Shown here in pieces: positions 28,175 through 38,850 of a DNA stretch of 64,000 nucleotides (within the stretch, counting starts at the first letter, position 1; each line of letters opens with the position of its first letter). The notes under the pieces were generated by a model. The model was not told the DNA's origin. It saw only the letters and a program-made list of their open reading frames with translations, and did no database searches. The position numbers and the translations under genes are program-made. Origin of the DNA: Candidatus Salinicoccus stercoripullorum (lineage in GTDB: Bacteria; Bacillota; Bacilli; Staphylococcales; Salinicoccaceae); NCBI GenBank assembly GCA_019113295.1, contig DXHR01000025.1, positions 1-64,000 on the forward strand, given 5' to 3'.

Positions 28175-30586
28175 TTATATGAAATATTCGAAAATAACAT
28201 CAGTCACTTCGCCGAACGTATTCTCATCCACTACGAACGAACCGTTGGAATATTTCCCACTGACCCGTATCGATTTTGCATTTAACCTGAACTCCGATGA
28301 TGCAGATTTGAGTACGATATCAATGTCATTTTTGATAAGTGCCGCATTCACAAGACGGTGGGGCTTCGATTTGATCTCCTTCAGCAGTGTGCTGCCGACC
28401 TGCGCCCGCCCCCCTGCTTCAAACATATCCAGATCAGTGCGTTTCACAGCCCCACGCTGGGAAACCGTGATGAGATGCGTCTCGCCTGAAATCAGTCCTG
28501 CCAGTATGATGCGGTCATCATCCTTGACATTCATCGCACGCACCCCCTGTGCTTTCAACCCGGTATTGTTTATGTCTGAAACAGGATATCTGAGTGTCAT
28601 TCCTTTGCGGGTCACAAGCATGACATCCTCATCTTTCGCAGACGTAAATTCAACAGAGACAACTCTGTCATCATCCTTCAGTCCCATGCCCGCAATCGGA
28701 CGTTTGATGCGGGAGGCTTCATATGCATCCAGCCCGGTCAGTTTGATCTGGCCCTTCCGTGTAGCCGTGACAACAGTGATTCCGGCGTCATATTCTTCCA
28801 CAAGGAATGCCCTGACCGGCACTTCATCCGTTTTGAGATTGAACCGGCTTGACAGATGCTGGCCGTTGTCCTTCCATTTGATGTCCTGCAGTTCGTGGAC
28901 AGGGATGATCATGTAGTTGCCGTAGTTGGTGAATACAAGGCAGTGCTGCAGTGTATGCCCTTCCTCCAGCATGATGAGTGTATCTTCCTGCTTCATGCCG
29001 ATTTCTGCAATGGTGCTTGCATTGAAGCTCCGCATGCTGGTCCGTTTGATGTAGCCGTCCCTTGTCACAGAGACCATGACTTCCTCTTTAGCGATGAGAA
29101 CTTCTTTCTCAAGTTCTATCGTCTGTATTTCATCCTCTATGACACTCCGCCGCGGGGAGGCATATTTTTTACGGATGTCTCTCAGTTCCTTCTTGATTAC
29201 GGACAGCAGTTTCTTTTCATTGCCGAGTATTTCCCTCAGCTGGTTGATTGTATATTCAAGTTCATTATGCTCCGTTTCAAGTTCGACGATATCCGTATTC
29301 GTCAGCCTGTACAATTGGAGCATGACGATGGCTTCCGCCTGGGCTTCAGTGAAATCGAACGCCTCCACCAGATTGTCCTTGGCATTCCGCTTGTTTTCCG
29401 ATTCCCGAATCACACGGATCACTTCATCCAGCATGGACAGTGCTTTCATCAGCCCTTCGATGATGTGCATCCGCTTTTCCGCTTCTTCGAGTTCATATTC
29501 AGAACGGTTGCGGATCACTTCCTTCTGATGTCTGACATATGCTTCCAGTATTTCTTTGAGTCCAAGAAGCTTCGGCGCCCGGTCGCTGATGGCCACCATA
29601 TTGAAGTTATAGGAAACCTGGAGGTCCGTCTTCTTGTAGAGGAAGTTGATGATCCCCTCGACATTTGCATCCTTCCGTGTTTCAACGACCACACGCTGGC
29701 CGTCACGGTCTGTTTCATCCCGGACTTCAATGATGCCGTCCACTTTCCGGTCTGCACGGATTTCGTCAATCTTCTTCACAAGGTTCGCCTTGTTCACTTC
29801 AAACGGCAGCTCATCGATGATGATATGCGTCTTGCCGCCTCTTACGTCCTCGGTCCTCACTTTACTGCGGACGATGATTTTTCCCTTGCCCGTTTCATAG
29901 GCTTTCCTGATCTCGGAGACACCCTGGATGATGCCGCCCGTCGGGAAATCCGGTCCTTGGATGATCGTCATCAGTTCATCGATCTTCACAGTCGGCTTAT
30001 CTATGATTTTGAGTGTCGCATCAATGACTTCCTCGAGGTTATGCGGCGGTATTTCCGTGGCATAGCCGGCGGATATTCCTGTCGTCCCGTTTACGAGCAG
30101 ATTCGGGAATTTGGCCGGCAGGACGACCGGTTCAACTTCTGTATCATCAAAGTTATTGATGAACTGCACTGTGTTTTTCCTGATATCCCTAAGCATTTCA
30201 TTGGAGATTTCAGACAGTCTCGCTTCTGTATAACGCATTGCAGCCGGCGGGTCCCCGTCCACGCTCCCTTTATTGCCGTGGATGGTTATGAGCTCTTCGC
30301 GCATCTTCCATTCCTGTGAGAGTCTCACCATAGCGTCATACACACTTATATCACCGTGCGGATGATAGTTACCGATGACATTACCCACAGTTTTGGCGGA
30401 TTTCCTGTACCCTTTCTCGAATGTGTTGCCCTCTTTGAACATCGCATACAGTATTCTTCTCTGGACCGGCTTCAGACCGTCCCTGACATCGGGAATCGCG
30501 CGGTCCTGGATCACATATTTACTGTACCGTCCGAAACGGTCGCCGATGACATCCTCCAGCTGGAGCTGCTGAATATAATCTGTCAT
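28175..30586 (-). CDS. parC: DNA topoisomerase IV subunit A
   Basis: [48 protein letters not shown]. Confidence 0.97.
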   Translation of the reverse strand: MTDYIQQLQLEDVIGDRFGRYSKYVIQDRAIPDVRDGLKPVQRRILYAMFKEGNTFEKGYRKSAKTVGNVIGNYHPHGDISVYDAMVRLSQEWKMREELITIHGNKGSVDGDPPAAMRYTEARLSEISNEMLRDIRKNTVQFINNFDDTEVEPVVLPAKFPNLLVNGTTGISAGYATEIPPHNLEEVIDATLKIIDKPTVKIDELMTIIQGPDFPTGGIIQGVSEIRKAYETGKGKIIVRSKVRTEDVRGGKTHIIIDELPFEVNKANLVKKIDEIRADRKVDGIIEVRDETDRDGQRVVVETRKDANVEGIINFLYKKTDLQVSYNFNMVAISDRAPKLLGLKEILEAYVRHQKEVIRNRSEYELEEAEKRMHIIEGLMKALSMLDEVIRVIRESENKRNAKDNLVEAFDFTEAQAEAIVMLQLYRLTNTDIVELETEHNELEYTINQLREILGNEKKLLSVIKKELRDIRKKYASPRRSVIEDEIQTIELEKEVLIAKEEVMVSVTRDGYIKRTSMRSFNASTIAEIGMKQEDTLIMLEEGHTLQHCLVFTNYGNYMIIPVHELQDIKWKDNGQHLSSRFNLKTDEVPVRAFLVEEYDAGITVVTATRKGQIKLTGLDAYEASRIKRPIAGMGLKDDDRVVSVEFTSAKDEDVMLVTRKGMTLRYPVSDINNTGLKAQGVRAMNVKDDDRIILAGLISGETHLITVSQRGAVKRTDLDMFEAGGRAQVGSTLLKEIKSKPHRLVNAALIKNDIDIVLKSASSEFRLNAKSIRVSGKYSNGSFVVDENTFGEVTDVIFEYFI

Positions 30587-32562
30587 GAAGTTTCACCACT
30601 CTCTTCCAATTTTGCCACATCATCATTTTCAAGAATACTGTCCTGCTCCTCGAGCGTGAAACTCACATTCGATTCTATCCATTTACGCCTCATCTCAACA
30701 TTATCCCCCATGAGCGTCGTAACGCGTTTCAGCGACAATGCCTCATCTTCGATCCTCACCTGGATCAATGTGCGCGAATCCGGGTTCATCGTCGTCTCCC
30801 AGAGCTGGGCGGGCATCATTTCACCGAGACCTTTGTAGCGCTGGAGTTCGACGTTCTTACCCAGTTCCTTCTGTACCTCGGCCAGCTCATCCTCCGTCCA
30901 TACATAACGCACAACTTCCTTGCCCTTCACCTTCTTTTTCAACTGGAAGAGCGGAGGCAGTGCGATATAGATCTTACCTGCGTCGAATAAAGGCCGCATA
31001 TAATTGAAGAAGAACGTAAGAAGCAGAACCTGGATGTGTGCCCCGTCTGTATCGGCATCGGTCATGATGATGATCTTATCGTAGTTTGAATCCTCTACTT
31101 TGAACTCATTGCCGACTCCCGCGCCGATTGTATGGATGATCGTGTTGATTTCTTCATTTTTGAATATATCCTCAAATTTCGCTCTTTCGGTGTTGATCAC
31201 CTTACCGCGGAGCGGAAGAATGGCCTGGAACTTCCTGTCCCTGCCCTGTTTTGCAGATCCGCCGGCGGAATCCCCCTCGACCAGATACAATTCATTTTTC
31301 CTGGCATTCCTGCTCTGTGCCGGAGTCAGCTTTCCGGACAGGAGAGTATCCTTGCGCTTTTTCTTGCCATTCCTCGCTTCTTCGCGCGCCTTCCTTGCCG
31401 TTTCCCTGACTTTCCTTGCCCTGATGGCCTTCTTGACGAGCTGGGTGCTGAGCGCACCGTTCTCTTCGAGGTAGTAGGGAAGGTGATCAGACATAAGCGC
31501 CTCCATTACATTTCTCGCTTCACTCGTTCCGAGTTTACTCTTCGTCTGCCCTTCGAACTGGAGCAGATCTTCCGGGACTTTGACGGATACCACTGCAGTC
31601 AGGCCTTCCCGTATATCATTTCCTTCAAGATTTTTGTCTTTATCTTTCAGTTCATTGATTTTCCTCGCATATTCATTGAAGACACGCGTAAAACCTGTTT
31701 TGAAACCAACTTCATGTGTACCTCCGTCTTTCGTCCTCACGTTATTGACAAAGGAGATGATGGTTTCACTGTACTGATCATTGTATTGAAAGCTGACTTC
31801 GGCGAGTATACCGTTATATTCGCCGGAAAACATACTGATTTCACCGATGGAATCTTTGCCTTCATTCAGGAATCCGATGAACGCTTTCAAGCCGTCATCA
31901 TATTTGAAAGATTCTTCAAGTGGCTCCTCGGGGCGTCTGTCGGTTATGCTGATCTTCAGTCCCTTCTGGAGAAAGGCGGATTCACGCATCCTCTCCATGA
32001 TTGTTTCAAAATGGAACACCGTGCCTGATTTGAATATTTCCGGATCGGGTTTGAAAGTCACTTCTGTCCCGGTCTTTTTTGTCTTGCCGGTCACTTTCAG
32101 CGGACGGTCAACTTTACCGCCATCTTTGAATGACATCTCATGAATTTTGCCGTCCCTGAATATCCTGATTTCAACCCAGGAACTGAGAGCATTGACGACA
32201 GAAGCGCCGACGCCATGAAGTCCGCCGGCAGTCTTGTAGCCTCCCGAACCAAATTTCCCGCCGGCATGCAGCACCGTGAAGATCACTTCCGGTGTCGGAC
32301 GACCGGAAGCATGTTTCCCTGTAGGCATGCCGCGACCATCGTCTGTCACTGTTATACTGTCATCCTTGTTGATCGTAATGGTAATTTCATCACCGTATCC
32401 ATTTATAATCTCATCCACAGAGTTGTCTGTAATCTCGTAGACAAGATGATGAAGTCCCCGTTGGTCCGTCGACCCTATATACATACCCGGCCGTTTCCGC
32501 ACTGCATCAAGGCCTTCCAATATTTGTATCGATTCATCTGTATAAGTATTCTGTCTTGCCAA
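30583..32562 (-). CDS. parE: DNA topoisomerase IV subunit B (TTG start inferred)
   Basis: RKRPGMYIGSTD, LPLRGKVINTE; start at TTG (LARQNTYTDESIQILEGL) with gggagg SD. Confidence 0.95.
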   Translation of the reverse strand: MARQNTYTDESIQILEGLDAVRKRPGMYIGSTDQRGLHHLVYEITDNSVDEIINGYGDEITITINKDDSITVTDDGRGMPTGKHASGRPTPEVIFTVLHAGGKFGSGGYKTAGGLHGVGASVVNALSSWVEIRIFRDGKIHEMSFKDGGKVDRPLKVTGKTKKTGTEVTFKPDPEIFKSGTVFHFETIMERMRESAFLQKGLKISITDRRPEEPLEESFKYDDGLKAFIGFLNEGKDSIGEISMFSGEYNGILAEVSFQYNDQYSETIISFVNNVRTKDGGTHEVGFKTGFTRVFNEYARKINELKDKDKNLEGNDIREGLTAVVSVKVPEDLLQFEGQTKSKLGTSEARNVMEALMSDHLPYYLEENGALSTQLVKKAIRARKVRETARKAREEARNGKKKRKDTLLSGKLTPAQSRNARKNELYLVEGDSAGGSAKQGRDRKFQAILPLRGKVINTERAKFEDIFKNEEINTIIHTIGAGVGNEFKVEDSNYDKIIIMTDADTDGAHIQVLLLTFFFNYMRPLFDAGKIYIALPPLFQLKKKVKGKEVVRYVWTEDELAEVQKELGKNVELQRYKGLGEMMPAQLWETTMNPDSRTLIQVRIEDEALSLKRVTTLMGDNVEMRRKWIESNVSFTLEEQDSILENDDVAKLEESGETS

Positions 32563-32578
32563 ATCAGGTATCCTCCCA

Positions 32579-32592
32579 CAAACATACGTTCG
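32579..32592 (-). promoter_or_regulatory. LexA (SOS) box CGAACGTATGTTTG upstream of parE
   Basis: 13/14 match to CGAACRNRYGTTYC, 16 bp upstream of the inferred parE start. Confidence 0.7.
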
Positions 32593-32679
32593 TTTAATGT
32601 AATCTCTTACTATTTTTATACAAATCTTTGACGATTGCAACCCTAATCACCATTTTACACGTTTTTTACATTCCAGACC

Positions 32680-32713
32680 ATTAGTTTACAATAACATTAA
32701 TATGTAAACTAAT
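32680..32713. repeat. Perfect inverted repeat ATTAGTTTACA-12 bp-TGTAAACTAAT between divergent parE and plsY
   Basis: 11-bp perfect arms read directly. Confidence 0.8.
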
Positions 32714-32749
32714 TTATATTAGGTACAGCTATTTTTTTATGGTAAACTG

Positions 32750-32766
32750 TTAGTACCTGATGATAA
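32750..32766 (+). promoter_or_regulatory. FapR-like operator TTAGTACCTGATGATAA upstream of plsY
   Basis: 15/17 identity to TTAGTACCTGATACTAA, my recollection of the Bacillales FapR motif. Confidence 0.5.
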
Positions 32767-32779
32767 AGGGGTTTTTAAT

Positions 32780-33364
32780 TTGGAAATACTCATTTCACTG
32801 CTGGTATTCGGTTACCTGATCGGGGCAGTACCTTTCAGCCTTCTCATCGGGAAATGGTTCTACAAAATCGACCTGAGGGAACATGGGAGCGGGAATATCG
32901 GAACTACCAATACATTCCGTATCCTCGGTAAGAAAGCGGGGATTCTCGTACTCATAATGGATATGATGAAAGGTGCGGTGCCTGTCTGGACAGCAATGCT
33001 CATAGACACCGACTTCCACGTCTTTCTGCCGGGACTGGCTGCTGCACTGGGCCATGTGTATTCGATCTTTTTGAAATTCAGGGGCGGCAAGGCTGTTGCC
33101 ACAAGCGCAGGTGCTGTGCTCGCATACAACCCGTTAATGTTTGCTATATTACTGAGCGTCTTTCTACTTACTTTAAAAACCAGCAAATATGTGTCCCTGT
33201 CCAGCATAGTCAGCGCCGTTCTGTTTTTCATTCTTTCCCTTGTTTTCCGTGATCCTCTGCTTATCGGATTATCTTTTATCATTGCTGTAGTTATAGTTGT
33301 TAGACATATATCCAACATTAAACGTATAATAGACGGCACAGAGTCAAAGATTACATTCATGTAG
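32780..33364 (+). CDS. plsY: Acyl-phosphate glycerol-3-phosphate acyltransferase (TTG start)
   Basis: GAVPFSLLIGKWFYKIDLREHGSGNIGTTNTFR; SD aaaggggt. Confidence 0.95.
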   Translation: MEILISLLVFGYLIGAVPFSLLIGKWFYKIDLREHGSGNIGTTNTFRILGKKAGILVLIMDMMKGAVPVWTAMLIDTDFHVFLPGLAAALGHVYSIFLKFRGGKAVATSAGAVLAYNPLMFAILLSVFLLTLKTSKYVSLSSIVSAVLFFILSLVFRDPLLIGLSFIIAVVIVVRHISNIKRIIDGTESKITFM

Positions 33365-33381
33365 CGAAAGGATTGGTCAGC

Positions 33382-33663
33382 ATGCTTAAAGTCACTGACA
33401 ATGCAGTTAATTGGATGAAAGAAGAACTCGACCCTGAAAACGGCCAAGGCGTAAATATCTATGTAAGATATGGCGGAGAAACCCAGCTCAAGCAAGGCTT
33501 TTCCCCTGCCCTTACAGTCGATACCATCCCGTCTGACAGTAAAGTTTTCGAATATGACGGTATAGACATTTTCATAAAAGAAAGTGATCTTTGGTACTTC
33601 GAAGATTCAGAGCTTACAGTTGATGTTAACGATCAGGAAGAAATAGCATTTGCAGATAATTGA
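33382..33663 (+). CDS. HesB/YneR-like Fe-S biogenesis domain protein
   Basis: MLKVTDNAVNWMKEELD… small protein of the HesB-like family. Confidence 0.75.
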   Translation: MLKVTDNAVNWMKEELDPENGQGVNIYVRYGGETQLKQGFSPALTVDTIPSDSKVFEYDGIDIFIKESDLWYFEDSELTVDVNDQEEIAFADN

Positions 33664-33681
33664 AAAATGATTAAAACGAAC

Positions 33682-33716
33682 AGCCCATCTCATCAGAGAT
33701 GGGCTGTTCTTATGAA
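33682..33716. terminator. Terminator aacagcccatctcatcagagatgggctgttctt
   Basis: Perfect stem between convergent genes. Confidence 0.85.
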
Positions 33717-33723
33717 GCCGTTC

Positions 33724-36426
33724 TTATTTGAGTTTGTTTCTGAGAACAAGCTGCAGGATTCCGCCGTGGCGGTAGTAATCCACTTCAACTTCAGAATCAA
33801 AGCGTGCCTTGACTTTGAATTCTTTCTTCTCACCTTTGTCATTCGTTGCAACAACATCGAGAAGGTCTCCCGGTTTCACTGACTCATCAACCTGGATGTC
33901 AAATGTTTCGCTGCCGTCCAGGCCAAGTGCATCTGCATCTTCGCCATCAACAAACTGAAGCGGCAGTACACCCATCATTACAAGGTTGGAGCGGTGGATA
34001 CGTTCATAGCTTGCCGCAATGACTGCTTTGACGCCAAGCAGGTTTGTACCTTTGGCAGCCCAGTCACGGCTGGAGCCCATTCCGTAGTCGTCTCCCGCTA
34101 CAACGACGAGTCCTGTACCTTCCTGCTGATACTTCATCGCTGCATCATAGATGCTCATCACTTCACCCGTCGGCCAGTAAGTTGTGAATCCGCCTTCTGT
34201 GCCCGGTGCAATCTTATTGCGGATACGGATGTTTGCGAAAGTACCGCGCATCATTACCTCATGGTTTCCGCGGCGGGAGCCGTATGAGTTGAAGTCTCTA
34301 GGAGACACGCCCTGTTCAATCAGCCATTTTCCTGCCGGTGTATCCTTGCCGATGGCACCTGCCGGTGAAATGTGGTCTGTTGTCACAGAGTCTCCGAATT
34401 TACCGAGCACACGCAGGCCGTTAAGCGGTTCTACTGTGCCCGCTTCTTTAGCCAGATCCTGGAAGAATGTCGGGTTCTGGATGTAAGTGGATTTCGGGTC
34501 GAAATCGTAAAGCGGTGCATCGGTCGTTTCGATATTGTTCCATATTTCATTTGAATCAAATACGCTTTCGTATTCTTTCCTGAACAGTTCAGGTGTCACT
34601 GTGCTCATGACTGCATCTCTGACTGCTTTTGTGGAAGGCCAGATATCCTGCATGAATACATCATTACCTTCTTTGTCCTGACCGATCGGTTCAGATTTCA
34701 GGTCGATGTCCACAGTTCCTGCCAGTGCATAAGCGACAACAAGCGGCGGTGAAGCCAGATAGTTCGCTTTGACAAGCGGATGGATCCTTCCTTCGAAGTT
34801 ACGGTTACCCGAAAGTACAGAAGACACAAGCAGATCATTGTCTACGATTGTTTCAGTGATTTCAGGCTTGAGCGGACCGGAGTTCCCGATACATGTTGTA
34901 CAGCCGTAACCAACAAGGTTGAAGCCGAGTTTATCAAGATATTCCTGCAGTCCTGAATCTTCGAGGTATCCTGTAACGACCTTGGAACCGGGAGCCAGTG
35001 AAGTCTTGACATAAGCCGGTACTTCAAGTCCCTTCTCAACCGCATTCTTGGCAAGCAGACCTGCACCAAGCATTACGTACGGGTTGGATGTATTCGTACA
35101 GGAAGTGATGGCAGCAATCACCAGATCGCCTGTGCTGATTTCAGCAGTCTCACCATCTTTGAAGTTGACTGTGCCTTTTTTATCGAATTCAGATTCGTCC
35201 ATGCCATGGCCATGGTTGCCGCTCTCGGCTGTAACGGATTTTCTGTACTCATCCTTCATCTCTGACAACGTAATAAGATCCTGAGGACGCTTCGGCCCTG
35301 CAAGTGAAGGTTCAACCGTGGAGAGGTCAAGATCCACTACATCCGTGTAGACTGCTTCCTCTTCCGGATTGAAGAACATGCCGTTCTCTTTCAGGTACTG
35401 TTCCACAACAGCGAGATGCTCTTCGGAGCGTCCTGTCAGACGCATGTAGTCGATCGTTTCAGAATCCACCGGGAAGAAGCCGCAGGTTGCACCGTATTCC
35501 GGCGCCATGTTTGCGATTGTTGCACGGTCGGCGAGTGGAAGTTCTGTAACGCCCTGGCCGAAGAATTCAACGAATTTGCCGACTACCCCTTTTTGCCGGA
35601 GCAGTTCTGTGACGCGAAGTGCAAGGTCGGTCGCTGTTGCGCCTTCGGGCAGTGCTTTTGTCATTTTCACGCCGATGACTTCAGGTACCGGGAAATATGA
35701 AGGCTGGCCGAGCATTCCCGCTTCAGCTTCAATTCCGCCGACACCCCAGCCGAGTACGCCGAGTCCGTTGATCATTGTAGTGTGGGAGTCTGTACCCACA
35801 AGTGTATCAGGATAAGTGACGAGACCGCCCTCTTCTTCTCTGACATGCACAACATTGGCCAGATACTCCAGGTTGACCTGGTGCACAATACCTGTTGCTG
35901 GCGGTACAGCTTTGTAGTTGTCAAATGCTTTAGTCGCCCAGTTCAGGAATTCATAACGCTCCTGGTTCCTTTCGAACTCAAGCTCCATGTTCTTCTGAAG
36001 TGCATCATGCGTACCGTACTCATCGACCTGTACGGAGTGGTCGATGACGAGATCGACAGGCACTTCAGGGTTGATTTTCTGAACGTCGCCACCGACATCA
36101 TCCATCGCTTTCCTGAGTGACGCAAGGTCGACAACTGCGGGAACACCTGTGAAATCCTGGAGGATTACACGTGATGGTTTGAAAGGTACTTCATTGCCTT
36201 CATTGTTCCCTTTATCCCATTGTGCCAAAGATTCGATATGCTCATCCTTGATCACCTTGCCGTCGTACTGTCTGAGCACTGACTCAAGCAGCACTCTGAT
36301 TGAGTATGGCAGTTTGGAAGTTTCCGAAAAGCCTTTTTCAGTAAGGGTTTTCAAACTGTAGTAGTTGTAATCCTTACCGCCAACACTAAATGAACGCTTT
36401 GCAGCTTCATTTAAATTCTGACTCAT
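33724..36426 (-). CDS. acnA: Aconitate hydratase
   Basis: 900 aa; [37 protein letters not shown]. Confidence 0.97.
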   Translation of the reverse strand: MSQNLNEAAKRSFSVGGKDYNYYSLKTLTEKGFSETSKLPYSIRVLLESVLRQYDGKVIKDEHIESLAQWDKGNNEGNEVPFKPSRVILQDFTGVPAVVDLASLRKAMDDVGGDVQKINPEVPVDLVIDHSVQVDEYGTHDALQKNMELEFERNQERYEFLNWATKAFDNYKAVPPATGIVHQVNLEYLANVVHVREEEGGLVTYPDTLVGTDSHTTMINGLGVLGWGVGGIEAEAGMLGQPSYFPVPEVIGVKMTKALPEGATATDLALRVTELLRQKGVVGKFVEFFGQGVTELPLADRATIANMAPEYGATCGFFPVDSETIDYMRLTGRSEEHLAVVEQYLKENGMFFNPEEEAVYTDVVDLDLSTVEPSLAGPKRPQDLITLSEMKDEYRKSVTAESGNHGHGMDESEFDKKGTVNFKDGETAEISTGDLVIAAITSCTNTSNPYVMLGAGLLAKNAVEKGLEVPAYVKTSLAPGSKVVTGYLEDSGLQEYLDKLGFNLVGYGCTTCIGNSGPLKPEITETIVDNDLLVSSVLSGNRNFEGRIHPLVKANYLASPPLVVAYALAGTVDIDLKSEPIGQDKEGNDVFMQDIWPSTKAVRDAVMSTVTPELFRKEYESVFDSNEIWNNIETTDAPLYDFDPKSTYIQNPTFFQDLAKEAGTVEPLNGLRVLGKFGDSVTTDHISPAGAIGKDTPAGKWLIEQGVSPRDFNSYGSRRGNHEVMMRGTFANIRIRNKIAPGTEGGFTTYWPTGEVMSIYDAAMKYQQEGTGLVVVAGDDYGMGSSRDWAAKGTNLLGVKAVIAASYERIHRSNLVMMGVLPLQFVDGEDADALGLDGSETFDIQVDESVKPGDLLDVVATNDKGEKKEFKVKARFDSEVEVDYYRHGGILQLVLRNKLK

Positions 36427-36496
36427 AGTAAATAGCCCCCTATCAATATTTCAGTCATACGACTGCTCATATCAATTGTATAACTTAAATTTATGT

Positions 36497-36511
36497 ATGT
36501 AAACGAAACCT
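36497..36511 (+). promoter_or_regulatory. CcpA cre site ATGTAAACGAAACCT overlapping the likely acnA -35
   Basis: Full match to WTGNAANCGNWNNCW; overlaps minus-strand TTTACA. Confidence 0.6.
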
Positions 36512-36544
36512 GACTTAAAAGAGACATAATTATGATACAAAAAA

Positions 36545-36590
36545 TTGACCTATAGTAATAAGCAATGCTTATAACCATAGGTCGGAATCA
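36545..36590 (-). terminator. Terminator of the BCCT gene, with internal ATAA-N7-TTAT dyad (36558-36572)
   Basis: Minus: GACCTATggttATAAGCattGCTTATtactATAGGTCaatttttt. Confidence 0.75.
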
Positions 36591-36600
36591 TAATCATATA

Positions 36601-38190
36601 TTAATTATTTTTTTGGTTATTTTCTCTTTCCAGTTCCTCTTCGTACTCTTTCATCATCTTCTCATAGCGTGTACCTTCATAATCCGGTTCGATAAGCAGA
36701 TTCAAAGCTTTCTGCTCGTCGGAAATATCCTTGTAGGTGGCTATCATTACAAATATCAGTATGATGGAGAACGGGAATGCTGAAATAATCGCTGCCGCCT
36801 GCAGCGGATCGAGACCGCCGCCCATAAGAAGAACGATGGCGATCAGTGTCTGTGCGAGACCCCATATCATCTTCACCTTGTTAGGCGGTGTCAGTGAACC
36901 GTTTGTCGTCTGCATGCCCAGTACGAATGTTGCTGAGTCGGCAGAAGTGATGAAAAATGTCGAGATCAGCAATACTGCGATTATGGATATGATCAGCCCC
37001 ATCGGCATGTTATTAAACATTTCGAACATGATTTCCTCAGTCGCAAGATTTCCGAAACCGCCGAACAGTTTTTCGGATTCTATTGCGCTCACGCCGAATA
37101 CACTGAACCAGAAGAAACTGAGCACTGCCGGACCGATCATGACCGCCAGTACGAATTCGCGGATGGTGCGTCCGCGGGACACCCTTGCGATGAAGATGCC
37201 GACGAATGGACTCCAGCTCATCCACCAGCCCCAGTAGTAGATTGTCCATGAGCCGAGCCATTCGCTCTTGGAGCCATCGAGCGGTGCCACATCATAACTC
37301 ATCTGTATGAAGTTGCTCAGCATACTGCCGAAAGTATCCGTCCACATATTGAGTATAAGGACTGTCGGACCTGCCACAAGCGTGAAAATGAGAAGCAGAC
37401 CGGCAAGCACCATGTTGGCATTACTCAGGTACTGGATGCCTTTTGACAGGCCGGACCATGCACTCCACATGAACAGTACAGAAACGATGGCGACGATCAG
37501 TATTTGGACGAAGATGTTGTTCGGAACGCCGAACAGGTAATTGAGCCCTCCATTAATCTGCATGACTCCAAGACCTAATGATGATGCGACACCCATGATT
37601 GTCGCGAGCACTGCAAGGACATCTATAGCAGTACCCAGACCGCCTTCCACACGGTCGCCGAATATCGGACGGAGTGTCCTTGATATCAGCCCGGGCTCAC
37701 CTCTTCTGAACTGTGTGAATGCAAGAGCGAGACCTACGACAGCATAAACCGCCCATGCATGGAATCCCCAGTGGAAGAATGACCTTCTGAGCGATTCCTT
37801 CATCGCTTCATCCGTTCCCGGCTCCGCTGTCGGCGGTGTCAGGAAATGGCTGAGCGGTTCGGCCGCGCCCCAGAATACAAGTCCGATACCCATACCTGCA
37901 CTGAAAAGCATTGCGAACCAGGAAACGGTCCTGAATTCCGGACGTTCCGTCGGTTTGCCAAGCCGTATCTGGCCCATCGGTGTAAATACGAATAAAAGAC
38001 AGAACAGTATCATTACAGTAGTGATTGATACATAATACCAGCTGAAATTGATGGTTATGAAACTTTGGATGACACTGGTTACATTGGAGAAGTTCTCAGA
38101 GAAAAAGGCCCCGTAGAGTACCAGCAATGCCGTAATTGCAGCAGCTATCCAAAATACCGGGGACAACTTCACTTTCTTTTCATTTTCCAT
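36601..38190 (-). CDS. BCCT family betaine/carnitine/choline transporter
   Basis: WWMSWSPFVGIFIARVSRGRTIREF signature; about 529 aa (start set to MENEKKVKLSPVF). Confidence 0.95.
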   Translation of the reverse strand: MENEKKVKLSPVFWIAAAITALLVLYGAFFSENFSNVTSVIQSFITINFSWYYVSITTVMILFCLLFVFTPMGQIRLGKPTERPEFRTVSWFAMLFSAGMGIGLVFWGAAEPLSHFLTPPTAEPGTDEAMKESLRRSFFHWGFHAWAVYAVVGLALAFTQFRRGEPGLISRTLRPIFGDRVEGGLGTAIDVLAVLATIMGVASSLGLGVMQINGGLNYLFGVPNNIFVQILIVAIVSVLFMWSAWSGLSKGIQYLSNANMVLAGLLLIFTLVAGPTVLILNMWTDTFGSMLSNFIQMSYDVAPLDGSKSEWLGSWTIYYWGWWMSWSPFVGIFIARVSRGRTIREFVLAVMIGPAVLSFFWFSVFGVSAIESEKLFGGFGNLATEEIMFEMFNNMPMGLIISIIAVLLISTFFITSADSATFVLGMQTTNGSLTPPNKVKMIWGLAQTLIAIVLLMGGGLDPLQAAAIISAFPFSIILIFVMIATYKDISDEQKALNLLIEPDYEGTRYEKMMKEYEEELERENNQKNN

Positions 38191-38347
38191 GTTATTCCTC
38201 CTCATTGTAGATGATAGTGAAAAATTATTCTTTTAAAACACTTACCCATACTACCACAGCCTCAACCGGTAATCAACTTACATTTTGTGTAAATAAATTA
38301 CGTCAACAGCATTCAATATTTAAAATATATACAAATTGTGTCTTTTT

Positions 38348-38363
38348 ACTTGTATCTACAAGT
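38348..38363. promoter_or_regulatory. Palindrome ACTTGTATCTACAAGT upstream of mscL (GntR/TreR-like operator shape)
   Basis: Perfect 7-bp arms. Confidence 0.4.
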
Positions 38364-38430
38364 GATAAATGGCATATTATTATTTGCACAACTTAATAAT
38401 TGCGCATTTCAAAATGAAGGAGGAATTGTC

Positions 38431-38805
38431 ATGTGGAAAGAATTCAAAGAATTCATTGCCCAGGGAAACGTACTTGATCTGGCAGTGGCGGTAGTGCTTG
38501 GCGCTGCATTCGGTAAAATCGTCACTTCACTCGTGGAAAACATTATCATGCCTGCCATCGCCCTTATTTTTGGTGACACGGATTTCGCTTCAAGCTGGTC
38601 TTATATGGGTATTACTTACGGCGTGTTCATCCAGTCAATCATCGATTTCCTCATTATTGCGGCTGCAATCTTCCTGTTCGTCAAACTTGTCAACAAAGTA
38701 TCCAGAAATAAGTTTGTTGAAGAGGAAGAAGAGGAGGAGCAGGTATTGCTTCTCAGGGAAATCAGAGACTCACTGCAGAACAAAAACGATAAACCAGAAC
38801 TTTAA
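38431..38805 (+). CDS. mscL: Large-conductance mechanosensitive channel
   Basis: [37 protein letters not shown] aaggagga. Confidence 0.97.
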   Translation: MWKEFKEFIAQGNVLDLAVAVVLGAAFGKIVTSLVENIIMPAIALIFGDTDFASSWSYMGITYGVFIQSIIDFLIIAAAIFLFVKLVNKVSRNKFVEEEEEEEQVLLLREIRDSLQNKNDKPEL

Positions 38806-38813
38806 TCCTGGAA

Positions 38814-38846
38814 AAGGGACGGCGGATCAATCCGCCGTCCCTCTTT
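38814..38846. terminator. Terminator gggacggcggatcaatccgccgtccctcttt
   Basis: Perfect stem. Confidence 0.85.
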
Positions 38847-38850
38847 ATAA

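Noticed and set aside
28856-30319. 487-aa plus-strand ORF opposite parC
   Set aside because: Entirely antisense to a clear parC; composition is that of reverse-strand codon structure, no recognisable domain and no convincing SD.
38716-38745. Run of GAA/GAG codons at the MscL C-terminus
   Set aside because: Low-complexity acidic tail; charged C-terminal regions are common in MscL and no repeat unit is evident.
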